Source of the DNA: Cepaea nemoralis
Lineage: Eukaryota; Mollusca; Gastropoda; Stylommatophora; Helicidae
NCBI GenBank assembly: GCA_014155875.1
Contig: JACEFZ010005542.1
Coordinates: 241,001-305,000 of the forward strand
Direction of reading: 5' to 3'
Length of the DNA stretch: 64,000 nucleotides
The number at the start of each line of letters is the position of its first letter. Positions within the stretch are counted from its first letter, which is position 1. Shown in pieces: positions 33,668 through 43,929 of the stretch. A model generated the notes under the pieces. That model saw only the letters and a program-made list of their open reading frames with translations. It did no database searches and had not been told where the DNA came from. The translations under genes and the position numbers were made by a program.

Positions 33668-33859
33668 TGCTAAACTACCACATGGAATTAAGGTACGCTG
33701 ATGACCTGATCCTATGGAGCACAAATGAACATGCATCAGTGGCCACCAGATCGCTACAAAGAGCCGTAGAAACATTACTTGCATGGGAAAATAGATGGTG
33801 TGTCAGCATAAACACTGACAAGTGCGGCACCACTCTATTCACCCTCTCTCCGAAAAAGT

Positions 33860-34060
33860 GGAGAAGTGGTTACACGCCCTGAATTGCGTACCGAAGGTTG
33901 TGGGTCCGATTCCGGTCTCTGACCTTCGGTTCATGGGATTCCTGTCGCTTTGAGCGACGCTTTCGGTAGATCGTCCTGTGAAAAAAAAAAAAAACGAGCC
34001 ATATGAGATAAAACCAGGAGCAATGTACTCAATTCTCTCACCTTCAAACTCCTTTAAAAA
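33860..34060 (+). repeat. tRNA-derived SINE (SINE-2)
   Basis: Head with GTGGTTACACGCCCTG and B-box-like GAAGGTTGTGGGTCCGATTCC-type sequence. The body ends with GAGATAAAACCAGGAGCAATG and the same arrangement is seen at 62775-63010. Contains an A run (33980-33993). Confidence 0.65.
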
Positions 34061-34145
34061 ACTTTGTTTTAGCATGAGAAATAAATTTGCAGGCATTGAT
34101 TGGTACTCAATGAAAGTAGAGCAAAGAAGCAGAGATGAGAAGATA

Positions 34146-34383
34146 AATTTTTTTTGGCATAACCCTTACAGGACGTTGCAGACAACATCAGCATTTTTCA
34201 GCTGCTGTTGATGTACTAGGCAAGCTCAGTAGTTTGCCATTGCTTTCTGAGCGACCGGCTCACATATCCCGTAAGTCATCGACGCGGCTAGAACCGCTAC
34301 GGATTCTCGCGCACGTCCCATTACTCACGAGAATATACGGGATTACGGAGAAAGACGTTAACTCCTAGGTCATGGAGACCGGC
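34146..34383 (-). repeat. SINE-1 copy e
   Basis: Flanked by the short repeat GAAGATA (34139-34145, 34384-34390). Full-length with some deletions in the central block. Confidence 0.8.
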
Positions 34384-34390
34384 GAAGATA

Positions 34391-34970
34391 CATTAGGCAA
34401 CATAAACATTGTAAGCCATAGCACAAGGAGACAATAGCACAAGGAAATAACCAAATCAATATTTGTCAAGTGGACAGTTTTAAATTGGAATAGCTAAGGG
34501 GTTATCACATTCGCCTTTCGTCTTAATGCACACAACAAACGGCAGCAGGACAATGTCATGACCGACTCATCATTGTGTTCGTTGTAGAATAAACGGAATA
34601 AACTTGGTAGTGTAAAGAATGCCTTTGGAGTCTGTGACCGTTATGTTCAACTTCGACAAGTTGCCATTTTGATGATGTGGTTTGCTAGACTGCTGATCTC
34701 TAACAAGCATCGGTCAGAATATACGACTAGCCCACTATTTTGGGCAGCTTTTTGAGTGTCTAAAAACATACGTCCTGATAACGGCGACAACCAAAGAGGT
34801 CAACTTCATTGTTCACATCTAAAATTAGAATTGGATGAAAATGCAGTAGAGCGATTACAAGTGATTTCACCCCCCCCCCCCTCCTCTTTTCCAACCCACA
34901 TTTATTCACACAGACGCATTCAATTACACACCACACAATTTTAATCCTTCTCCCTCTCTCTCCCTTTACC
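34391..34970. other. No recognisable feature
   Basis: Non-coding. A C-run at 34870-34882. Confidence 0.4.
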
Positions 34971-34976
34971 GCTCCT

Positions 34977-35032
<56 letters not shown>

Positions 35033-35035
35033 TGT
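34977..35035. repeat. (GT)n microsatellite
   Basis: About 28 GT units with one TA interruption. Confidence 0.95.
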
Positions 35036-35039
35036 CGCT

Positions 35040-35205
35040 GACCATCTTTACTCCCCCGAACATTTGCTGGTATCTATTTTATGCTGGGGTTACTGCTGAA
35101 GGCAGGTAAAAAAGAAAATGCTCACCTCGAGCGGATTCGAAAACAAGGCCACCAGCTTGCAGGTCAACGTGCTAGCCACAGCACTAACGCGGCTCCCTAT
35201 GAGAA
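35040..35205 (-). repeat. SINE-3 copy
   Basis: In minus orientation it has a TTAGTGCTGTGGCTAGCACG A-box region and a GTTTTCGAATCC B box at the right, with the body (GGTATCTATTTTATGCTGGG) at the left. Confidence 0.65.
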
Positions 35206-35639
35206 AGTATGACTGCTTAAGTGCATTTATGAAAACATCAGCAAAACAATGTAATCCCATCACAGTCTGTTTTATTATGGTTATCAGTTTATGGCCCCGT
35301 TCGACAAGATGCACAGCTCATTATCTCCACATTCTTGTTGTGAAAGGCATGGCGCGGTGTAGATTATGTTATTTGACTACTGATAATGAAAAGCTGATTG
35401 CTTTTAGTGATAAAATGTTATGTTGATAGGTGCGTTTGTAATTAAGCAGAGATTGACCTATGTAACCTAATAGTTTGTATATTTTTATTAAGGACACTAA
35501 CTAACTATACGTATAGACATATAGTCTTGGAATTGTTATATATTGTCGCATCCCTTGTTTGTTTACTTATTTATATTTACTGTGAGAAGTGCTAGATCAC
35601 ATCTTGTGCTCGCCAACATAATTGAATATTGATAATAGA

Positions 35640-35870
35640 CTAACAGTTGTTAACTCCCATAGGCAGTTGTTATGTCAATGTCTGCTACTGTCAGTATTTA
35701 ATTTTATTCTTGCCACGGACAGTTGTTAGGCTTACTCAGATTGCAGCGATACACTGTTGCTACTTTAATTCTGCTATAGACAGCTATTATTCTAATTCCT
35801 GCGATAGACAGTTGTTACTTTAATTCATGCTATAGACAGTTGTTACTTTAATAGTGATACTAATAATAAT
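35640..35870. repeat. Minisatellite, ~30-bp unit (TATAGACAGTTGTTAC type)
   Basis: Repeats of a unit containing CTATAGACAGTTGTTACTTT and a TAATTCxTG spacer. The same unit recurs at 37705-37880 across the first coding exon. Confidence 0.75.
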
Positions 35871-35998
35871 AAACACAGACAATATATAATATTATGCAGT
35901 GTTAACCGTTTAACAGGATCACGCGAGGTTATTGTAAGAATCACTTTACAAATTAAAACCCTTTGAAGGTACTAAGCGAAGCTAATCTTACAATCGCC

Positions 35999-36162
35999 AT
36001 GGGTGTTCTGTTAATACTACAATTTGTCGGTGTAACTATAATTTTGCAACCATATTCTACCAAGGGTCAGGACATCACCACATGTGTGTACGATCTGTCC
36101 AGTTGTTCGTGTGACACTAACAAAGGGAAAATTGAACTGTATCGAGCTTCAAGTGCAACACC
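35999..36162 (+). CDS. Host gene exon 1: signal peptide and start of MRH-type lectin domain
   Basis: ATG in the context ATCGCCATGG (strong Kozak). Residues 2-17 are hydrophobic (G-V-L-L-I-L-Q-F-V-G-V-T-I-I-L), a signal peptide or anchor. Then come C29, V-Y-D-L, C36-S-C38 and G-K-I-E-L-Y. A C/Y-x-L pair followed by C-x-C and G-x-I-x-L opens mannose-6-phosphate-receptor-homology (MRH) domains such as those of CD-MPR-like and ATG27-like proteins. The donor GTGAGT follows at 36163 and two nucleotides carry over to exon 2. The frame is open upstream of the ATG, so a further N-terminal exon cannot be excluded. Joined with the later exons it predicts at least 180 residues: a type I membrane or luminal sorting receptor-like protein of the secretory or endosomal system. 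Family name by eye, not by search. Confidence 0.7.
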
Positions 36163-36189
36163 GTGAGTACATCATTCCATTTAACTTTT

Positions 36190-37015
36190 GTCTCAGAAAG
36201 TTTTTCATCATCATCATGTGTTATGCCGGTAAGCGTGGATTTTTATATTTTGCCGTCTTACACAATCACCAGAGTCGTGGATCAGCTCTGTGTTCTTGTC
36301 ACGATCATGCCTTGTGGTCATGCCATCCAGATATTGATTTCGCTGCATTCCCCCTGTTCTTTTTCCGTCAATCTTGCCAGTTGTCACGAAATTCTCCAGC
36401 TTATTTCACTGATAACGTGCTAAAAAAATTGACTGTCTGCGTCTAATTTCTCTAATGAATTTGCGGTTTTCGTTTGTCTTTTGTAGAATTTGCTCATTGG
36501 TTCATCTGTCTTACCATGATATTCTCTGCATTTTCCTCAGAATCCACATTTTCACTGCCATTAACTGTCTTCAGCTTGTCTACTCATCGTCCAAGTTTCA
36601 CATCCATACAAAAGTACAGGTTCTATCTAGCACTTTAACACTCTTTGTCTCATTGCAGTTGACACCTTGTTATTAGTCATTTTGTTTTCCATTTTACAAA
36701 AAAGGCTACCTTACCCATAGCGATTCTTGTTCTAATCTCTTCAAATGCCATGACTGTTCCGAGATAGTTGTTCCGACGTACTTATTTAAGAATATTCCCA
36801 TTTATCCTTATATTACATTGTGGTATTTCTTTCTTCTAAGAGACAACCGTAATCTCTGTCTTCTTACAATTTAATTCTAACTCTAGTTGTTCACTATGCA
36901 TAATACACAATTTTGCAAATCCTACATTCAATTTTCACATTTCTTTCTTGATATTGGCCAGTTTGCCATTCACAATCAGAGTTCTAACGTTCCATGTTCC
37001 CATTTTAAATATTGT
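36190..37015 (-). pseudogene. LINE A copy, minus strand, in intron 1
   Basis: Plus strand starts CATCATCATCATGTG (reversed tail), then the reverse complement of the LINE A C-terminus. It continues to the thumb (about 36750) and, after a large deletion, to an endonuclease-start-like AGAGTTCTAACGTTCCATG near 36990. Many stops. Confidence 0.75.
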
Positions 37016-37264
37016 TTCTCTTTTGCACTCAGTCCCTTGCTGGCGGTCTGGAGTCACATGGTGCACATGACTACCCATATGGCGGGTAGCTGCACCCATT
37101 TACACCGTTTCTTTGATTTTCTATTAAACTACAAAACATGACTTTCTTAATATCTGTAAAGAAGGTAGTTTGCCATTGATTTCCTTCTTAACAGCGACGA
37201 TACTGGTCGATGACGGTAGCCTTTGTCTCAGAAAGTGTTTACTATTGCACTATTATTACAGAAG

Positions 37265-37690
37265 AAGAATTCTTAATAACTAATTTAGCCGATCCTGATG
37301 TATGGAAGAGAATCATGGAAATTAACAGACACATGAGGAATAATGTCAAAGCTGTGGAGATGTAGTTTTATAGAAGAATGATGAGAACACTGGGGACGAA
37401 TAGATTGACAAATGCAGATATCTTGAAACAAGTTAACTCACAAAGAGAACTGGTTACGCTCATCAGGAAAAGAATCAAGTCATGAAAAGTGGTGGGTGGA
37501 GTATATCGTCACAACAGAAAAGTTGCAGGGGAAGAGAGGTAGGGGAGACCGAGAGAGAAGGTGCTGGGCCCTTTGACATGAAGACATAGACGAATATCAA
37601 TAACAGAAATGCTTGGAAGTCAAGAGACAGAGGGGTGTGGACAGACTTGATCACTTAACGCCACATGGCATGAACTAGAAGAAGAAGATT
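37265..37690 (+). pseudogene. Decayed LINE 3' fragment
   Basis: Phrases such as Y-G-R-E-S-W-K-L-T, F-Y-R-R-M-M-R-T-L and G-K-R-G-R-G-R-P-R-E-K lie in broken frames, matching the generic RTE-like C-terminus. Confidence 0.55.
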
Positions 37691-37704
37691 GTTAAAGTAT
37701 ATAA

Positions 37705-37880
37705 AAACGCGTATGCTCAAGTTGCTACTCTAATTACTGCTTTATACCGTTTTAATTACTGCTACAGACACATGTTATTTTAATTTCTGCTATAGACAGC
37801 TGTTACTGTAATTTCGACTACTATAGACAGTTGTTACTTTAAGCCCAGCTGAGGACAACTGTTACTGTATTTTCTGCTAA
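37705..37880. repeat. Minisatellite, same unit as 35640-35870
   Basis: Units with CTATAGACAGCTGTTACT and TAATTxCTGC. Together with the earlier block it brackets exon 1. Confidence 0.7.
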
Positions 37881-37984
37881 ATACATGCAGCTGTGTTTCG
37901 AACGCGGGTGTGCGGGATCACGAACTGCGTTAGTAAAGCCGTCGCCACTGAGTGGGCCTGTCATTTATTACATGTAACAAATTA

Positions 37985-38095
37985 AGGGTGCCTGAAACGG
38001 GAAAAATGGCAAGAGATCGAGACATATTTTATTTTGACAGGGCCATGGTGAGAGTAACTTTCTACAAAAGGACGTGCTACACAGGATGCTCATAT
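37985..38095 (+). pseudogene. LINE 3' scrap
   Basis: An A-R-D-R-D-x-F, A-M-V-R-V-T-F-Y-K-R-T-C-Y phrase resembles the C-terminal end of the LINE C-type elements. Confidence 0.4.
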
Positions 38096-38155
38096 CTAAA
38101 GATGGTCTAAACTCACCTGCTAATGTTGAAGTTTTTCTCTGATTTCTTTCAACAG

Positions 38156-38240
38156 GTACAACGCCATAAACACTATAACGCCTGAAACGTATTACTGGTT
38201 GCCATGCACAGACTTCACGTTTAATGGAGTCACTGGTGGG
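38156..38240 (+). CDS. Host gene exon 2: MRH-type domain, W-x-P-C block
   Basis: 85 nt after TTTCTTTCAACAG. One nucleotide completes the codon from exon 1, then 28 codons (residues 56-83). They contain E-T-Y-Y-W-L-P-C72-T-D-F-T-F, which fits the Y-x-W-x-P-C strand of MRH domains. Donor GTAAGG at 38241, ending in phase 0. The open frame continues past the donor to 38480, but that extension has no family resemblance. Confidence 0.7.
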
Positions 38241-38494
38241 GTAAGGCAAACACGTCTGTTTAAGATAACTAGCAACTCGATAGAGGTAGAGGTCAGCCTT
38301 AGAGGTACGGCGACCACGGCTATCTCCAGATTTACCGTGTCTGAGTCCAGTCTTGAACATAATAAGGAACATGAGAATGCTATACTATCCCTCTTATCCC
38401 AAAGATTCAGACGCCTAGCCTACTCGGATAAATTTAGTTGCATGGTCCTTTTACACGACGTTGCACTCAGCGAACATTGATTAGCTAGCTGTTT

Positions 38495-38700
38495 ATGATT
38501 TAGTAGGCAATTTCACATTCATTGCTTTACTATTGATTTCTGAACACCGACATCTCATACCATCGAAATCCACGCAAAGGATATGCTTCCAAAGTCACCC
38601 GTTCTGATTTCGAATTCTTGGCTGGATACGCCGGGGAATTGTGAAACTGCGTTTCGACCACACCTACTCGGATAATTACGGAGAACCAGATGTCCCGTAT
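38495..38700 (-). repeat. Decayed SINE-1 remnant
   Basis: Words TTGCTTTACTATTGATTTCTGA, CTCATACC and GATAATTACGGAGAA match the SINE-1 middle and head. Confidence 0.5.
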
Positions 38701-38774
38701 GCAGGATGTGCACGATAATGATTCCATAACATTCAGAATGGCACACAGCAAGCCGTGTAAACTGCTGTATTGGT

Positions 38775-39034
38775 CTTTTTTTTTTGAGTTTTGTTTTGTT
38801 CGCATATCCTTTACAGGACATCGCTATCAACATCAGCATCTTTCAGCTGATTGTTGATTTCTTGGCAAAATTACGCTCGGTAGTTTGCCATTGCTTTCTG
38901 AGCGACCGGCTCACATACCCTGTAAGTTACCGACGCGGAGAGAACCGCTATCGATTCTCGCGCACGTCACGTTACTCACGAGAGTATACGGTATTACGGA
39001 GAAAGTCGTGTAACACCTAAACCAGGGAGACCAG
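38775..39034 (-). repeat. SINE-1 copy f with TSD
   Basis: TGTATTGGT (38766-38774) and TGTACTGGT (39036-39044) flank a full-length copy very close to copy d. Confidence 0.85.
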
Positions 39035-39179
39035 TTGTACTGGTTACGTTTCAGAATTAGAAGCCACACTCACAGATGATGGTTGATTGGTTTCCCCCTA
39101 TCCCCATAGTTGTGTAATCTCTTTGGGAAGTGCGTCAGCGTCTCAGAGTTGGTACTGTGATCTGAGAAACACCTGATTG

Positions 39180-39282
39180 TTTTGCTACATGTCCTTTACA
39201 TGACTTCGCAATTAACCCCAGCATTGTTTGACTGTTTGTGATTTTCTATATAATTTTACATTCAGTAGTATGTGGGGGTAAA
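39180..39282 (-). repeat. SINE-1 3' fragment
   Basis: CATGTCCTTTACATGACTTCG and TTACATTCAGTAGT match the SINE-1 3' end. The head is missing. Confidence 0.55.
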
Positions 39283-39287
39283 AAACT

Positions 39288-39527
39288 AAAACAACTGTAT
39301 AAATTGTGGAGTGGAACAGACAGAACTACAAAAATTAGATTTTTTAAGAGCATGCATCTTTCCCATTGCAACATATGCCTGAGAGAGCTGGACACTTACT
39401 AAACAAGCTGAATAATTGAATATAAATGTTATAGACGGGATCTAAGATTATCTTGGATACAGAAAAGCACAAATGCATCCATACGACAAGTTCTGAATAT
39501 TGAAGAAGGTTGGCTACTAAAGACGAT
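39288..39527 (+). pseudogene. LINE C copy, left part (target of the 6.77-kb element)
   Basis: Encodes L-W-S-G-T-D-R-T-T-K-I-R-F, then after breaks N-I-E-E-G-W-L-L-K-T-I, ending at the element. The copy resumes at 46300 with T-I-K-Q, stop, L-K-Y-F-G-H. Confidence 0.85.
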
Positions 39528-40160
39528 AGTAGTAATATATGAGGTAATAGACACCCAAATGAGGTTGGAAACCTCCGATTTTTTACTATATAGAAAGTCT
39601 ACAACCGCAAGCGAAACGTCACAAAAGCGGACCGCAAGTGACATTTGACAGGTCAAGGGACGCAACTCATGAATAAATAAGCGAGTGGTCTTACACTATT
39701 ACCTCTCTCCTTTTGTTGCAAATTTTATTTTTTATTAAAAATTAATAATTACTGTTATTATTAAAAACTATCATCATACTAGTGATGCTGTGCTAGGGGT
39801 ACAGTGCTCTTCCTCCTCGGTGTCTTCCATCTTGTTTTCTCGTCTTAGTTGTTTATATGTAGGGGGTCAGGTGTAAACACTATTCAGCATTCCATTGGTG
39901 CTGTGTAAGGCTTAGGGTTTAGAGTGCATTTCCTCGGGGTGGTCTATGGGGTGGGCGGGCGTGCGGCTGGGAGCTCAGGGGTGGGATCGGGTGTCAGCAT
40001 GTGGGGTAGGGCGAGGGTTCGAACCTCGAGCCATGACAGGCGTCATATGAAAAAAACTTATAAGTAAAAATGTAAATATGACGGCTATATGATCTGTAGA
40101 GGGTCGTAGTGGTGTAAACACTATCACCACACAGGTTACAAATGAAAACCTTAAAAAGTA
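39528..40160 (+). repeat. Left terminal inverted repeat
   Basis: Pairs with 45690-46299 reversed. Shared words include GCACTACTAGTGATGCTGTG-type sequence, GGTGTAAACACTAT, CAGCATTCCATTGG and GGTTCGAACCTCG. A GGTTCGAACCTC pol III B-box-like word occurs in both arms. Confidence 0.85.
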
Positions 40161-40164
40161 AAAT

Positions 40165-41540
40165 AAATGGCCGATATTATTGATTTTAGCGGGTATAGCT
40201 TAGTGAAATTCGTTGGTAAGGGGTGGCTAGCGGTTATTAATGATCTGTAGAGGGTCGTGGTGGCTTACTCACTATCACCATAGGGTTACAAATTAAAACC
40301 TTAAAAAGTAAAGATGGCCGATATTATTGACTTTCGCGGGTATAGCTTAGTGAAATTATTTTGTAAGGGGTGGGTAGCGGCTATTAATGATCTGTAGAGT
40401 GTACTAGTAGCCTTTACACTATCATAACACAGGTTACAAATGAAAACCTTAAAAAGTAAAAAAAAAAAGGCCGATATTATTGATTTTAGCGGGTATAGCT
40501 TAGTGAAATTCATTAGTAAGGGGTGGCTAGCTGTTATTAATGATCTGTAGAGTGTCGTGGTGGCTAGCTCACTATCATCATAGGGTTACAAATGAAACCT
40601 TAAAAAGTAAAGATGGCTGATAATATTGATTGTCGCTGGTATAGCTTAGTGAAATTCATTGGTAAGGGATGGGTAGCGGTTATTAGTGATCTGTAGGGTG
40701 TTTTAGTGACATATACACTATCATCATGCGATTTCAGAGCTTCAACTGAAAACCTTAAAATGTAAAAATGTCCGGCATTATCGACTGTACCGTGTATGGC
40801 TTATTGAAATTCGTTAGTAAGGGGTGGGTGAATGGTGGAATATGGTGATATATGGCCGATATTATTGACTGTCGCGGGTATAGCTTAGTGAAATTCGTTT
40901 GTAAGGGGTGGGTAGCGGCTATTAATGATCTGTAGAGTGTCGTAGTGGCCTATACACTATCATCACACAGGTTACAAATGAAAACCTTAAAAAGTAAAAA
41001 AAAAAAAAGCCGATATTATTGATTTTAGCGGGTATAGCTTAGCGAAATTCATTAGTAAGGCGTGGCTAGCGGTTATTAATGATCTGTAGTGGGTCGTGGT
41101 GGCTTGCTCACTATCATCATACGGGTTACAAATGAAACCTTAAAAAGTAAAGATGGCTGATAATATTGATTGTCGCGGGTATAGCTTAGTGAAATTCATT
41201 GGTAAGGGGTGGGTAGCGGTTATTAGTGATCTGTAGGGTGTATTAGTGACATATACACTATCATCATGCGGTTTCAGAGCTTCAACTGAAAACCTTAAAA
41301 TGTAAAGATGTCCGGCATTATCGACTGTACCGGGTATGGCTTATTGAAATTCATTAGTAAGGGGTGGGTGAGTGGTGGAATATGGTGATATGTGCTTCCT
41401 AACACTATCATCACACGGTTTTCAGAGCTTCAAATGAATACCTTAAAAAAGTGAAAACGACCAATATTATTGAATGTAGCGAGTACGGCTTAGTGAAATT
41501 CGTTGGTAATGGGTAGGTAAATGGAGAAAAGGCTAGATAG
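40165..41540 (+). repeat. Subterminal array: ~150-bp units with 540-bp higher order
   Basis: About ten units starting with GGCCGATATTATTGA or variants (40169, 40314, 40470, 40614, 40770, 40855, 41010, 41155, 41310, 41459). Variant types recur at a spacing of 540-541 bp. Each has GGGTATAGCTTAGTGAAATTC and ends near CACTATCATCACACAGG. The right arm carries one inverted unit (45500-45680). Confidence 0.88.
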
Positions 41541-41815
41541 GTGTTTCTGATCATTGTTAAGGGGTGGTCGAGTTGCGGGGTGGCTAGATAAATACGTCGG
41601 GTCCTTGATAAGAGTTGGAGGTTAAGTCTAATTTTAATGTCTAAAGATTGAAATTATAGTCGGCTGATCTGAGGGTGACCACCTGGATGATTCATCACGG
41701 TGCTATGTCGGCGGGGGTGAACGTACATGAATGTGTTCAGACAAGTCTTTTGGGATAACCGGAGGATGACTCAGAGCGTACCGACAGCGTTAAACCTGCT
41801 TGAACATTTGTAGAC

Positions 41816-42332
41816 ATGTATTCTATGTTGCATCAGCCGCACAGCCTGTATAAAAAGGACGGAAAAGGAGGGTTAAAGACACTACGTTTGCAACAAGACC
41901 TATCGAAAACAGCTCACCGAAGAGACCACAGTGGTAAGTACTCTATGTGTGGTATACAGGCTCGTTACACGCCGTCAAGTCGGTATAGTTGTGTGGCTTG
42001 TGTATTTCTCAGAAAATAAGGTACATGGTGCTATATTCGTCTTTACACCTCGAGATAAATCAGATGCACATGATATCAAAATACTGTCTAGTGAATATAT
42101 CCCTTCACACTAGGTCAAATCTGGTCTGCATAAAGGTTGTACGGATGGTGTCACACTGTGTAATATTCAGTATGTGTAAATGTATCATAGACATATGATG
42201 TCAATTGTTATATCACCTATAATATTTGATCGTTTCTCCAGATTGAGAATTTGCTGACACAAACAGGAACAAGCTCGCTTATTGAGTTTTGTATAAGTAG
42301 GGAAAGCTCTGACAGTCTACCACAAAATATTG
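41816..42332 (+). CDS. Possible exons of an element gene, uncertain
   Basis: An ATG frame at 41816-41933 (M-Y-S-M-L-H-Q-P-H) ends at a strong donor GTAAGT. Another open block at 42242-42332 follows TTTCTCCAG and precedes GTATGT. Their phases do not join directly (the first leaves one nucleotide, the second needs none). An alternative acceptor at 42012 gives a short frame ending at 42113. I do not recognise the product. Confidence 0.3.
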
Positions 42333-42875
42333 GTATGTATGCTTTTAGCATTGCTCATTAATTATTGTTCACCAGTGCTCAGTAACTGTCCATAAGTGCT
42401 TGTAGTCGCCTACTTTGCTCACTAATATAGTACATAAACCAGCTCCTATGTCAGTAACATACTATATAAAATAAACACAAAGTAAGGCACCTTTACAGAA
42501 TTACGAAACATACAGGCCGTTGCTAGCCTTCATCACCAAACACAAAACATATAGTCACGGAGAAGACCCTCAGGTGACTTAACACATCAGGTATGAGAAG
42601 AATAAAAATGAGAGAAATGCAGAGAACATGAATTATTTTACTACATATGATGTCTTGGTGCACTCTCATAATTCGAAAATGTCAAAAGGGTACTTTTTCT
42701 ATTGATATATCATGGTTAAAAAGTTAGTATTTTTGAAGTGAAAACATTTTGTTATTAATTTGTCTGTAGATGACGTAAAAACTCTAGCATCAATGTAATA
42801 TTAGTTGTCGCATGTTTTGAAATACAAAATAAAAGTCATGTAAAATGACTGTAATGTATTGTCTTTTCTTCACAG

Positions 42876-43640
42876 TTGTATGAAGTTCGGCGGTCAGTAC
42901 TTACACCAGAACGACCTGTGAAAGCGTGGAACTACAGAAATCTATACAAATCATAGTGTTGGATCACACTACCGTATCATTCCTTCACCAGTGCAACTGC
43001 ACAAAAGAGTATTGTGCTAATTATCAACACGCCATTAGCTGGTGCCGGAAACTACAAACGGGTTGGAATACGTGCCTTATCGCCCTTACCCTTTCCAGCA
43101 TAATGGCCCCTAACCAGAAAAAAATCTCTATCTGTGTCCTACATGTGGTCAATTCTTTACAGAAACCGCAAGCTTACACGTCACATTAACACAGTACACA
43201 GCACCGAAACTCACACATGCCACCTCTGTGGTAATCTATACAACAGAGAAGACAACCTACAACGACACATAAGAACAAAGCACCAGACACCCACTTCAGC
43301 AACAACTATTGGCACTGCAACCTCAACACATATGAGCACTTCACCCTCAGCTTCATCATGCAAAACGAAATCACCTTCAGACACACAAAAACTGAGCCAC
43401 CAAGCAGATGTATACCGCCAGTTTTCAACCCAACTACAGTCAGATGTGTGATGACCCCCGCAATCAGATGTGTGATGAACCCAACAACCAGCTGTTTGAT
43501 GTACCCGACACTCAGATGTTTGATGCCCCGTTTGTCTACAATACTCAGATGTCAGCCCACCAAGCTGGAGACCAGTCATATGACTACACGCCAACTGACA
43601 GATACATACCAGGCTACCAGCCGGAAGAACCAATGTAATC
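42876..43640 (+). pseudogene. C2H2 zinc-finger gene of the element, frame-broken
   Basis: After a good acceptor (TTTTCTTCACAG at 42875) open frames shift repeatedly. One finger is clear at about 43222-43290: C-H-L-C-G-N-L-Y-N-R-E-D-N-L-Q-R-H-I-R-T-K-H. An upstream finger (C-P-T-C-G-Q-F-F near 43140, R-H-I-N-T-V-H near 43175) is split between two frames, consistent with single-base losses, one beside an A run. A third frame from 43408 has acidic repeats (Q-M-C-D-D-P, Q-M-C-D-E-P, Q-L-F-D-V-P, Q-M-F-D-A-P). It ends Y-I-P-G-Y-Q-P-E-E-P-M with TAA, and AATAAA follows at 43688. The likely role is a DNA-binding accessory protein. Either a decayed gene or assembly indels. Confidence 0.55.
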
Positions 43641-43687
43641 AGACAATGGTGTGAAGAAATCCAGATGTGTATAGCTCTTTATGTGAA

Positions 43688-43693
43688 AATAAA
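43688..43693 (+). promoter_or_regulatory. Polyadenylation signal AATAAA
   Basis: Lies 50 bp after the stop of the acidic-repeat frame of the element gene. Confidence 0.5.
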
Positions 43694-43929
43694 ATGTTGT
43701 GATCATACTGTGTATACCAGCTCATACTGCCTCATCGACTTCGTATAATGACATTATGCTTTTTTATTCTCGTAAAACTACTGAAATACTGCAAATAAAC
43801 AGGTATATATTATAACTACGTCTTGATTGTAGAATTTTTAGTGTTGACGGTTTATATAGTTGTCATGTGGTGAGAGAATGTTACATACTGATGACAAATT
43901 CAAGAAATATGTCTACAAAACTAAGAAAA

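Larger units (their letters stand above)
31425..33880 (+). pseudogene. LINE G copy: endonuclease and reverse transcriptase, broken
   Basis: Endonuclease start near 31430 (C-N-A-K-G-V-R-K-K) and endonuclease core near 31790-31980 (G-Y-F-N-S-H-S-Q-S-W-G-Y-D, where G-D-F-N-S-H is usual, and D-E-N-K-F-V-L-I-N). Linker and early RT at 32450-32810 (K-M-R-K-S-P-G-A-E-D-I-S-N-E). RT core at 32900-33320, where D-P-K-K-T-F-D-K-V-W replaces the usual D-x-x-K-A-F-D. R-Y-A-D-D-L-I-L-W lies near 33690. It is broken by many stops, a GT/G microsatellite (33335-33370) and a SINE-1 insertion between the palm blocks. It differs from A-F and is related to I/CR1-type elements. The clade is uncertain. Confidence 0.75.
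36163..38155 (+). other. Host gene intron 1
   Basis: 1,993 bp between a GTGAGT donor and an acceptor TTTCTTTCAACAG. Contains an inverted LINE A copy, another LINE fragment and a minisatellite. Confidence 0.7.

Noticed and set aside
38241..38480. Continuation of the exon 2 open frame to 38480.
   Set aside because: A GTAAGG donor ends the family resemblance exactly at 38240. The extension has no similarity to MRH proteins.
41816..42113. Considered as exons of the host MRH gene.
   Set aside because: They lie inside the TSD-bounded transposable element and their phases and sequence do not fit between exons 2 and 3.
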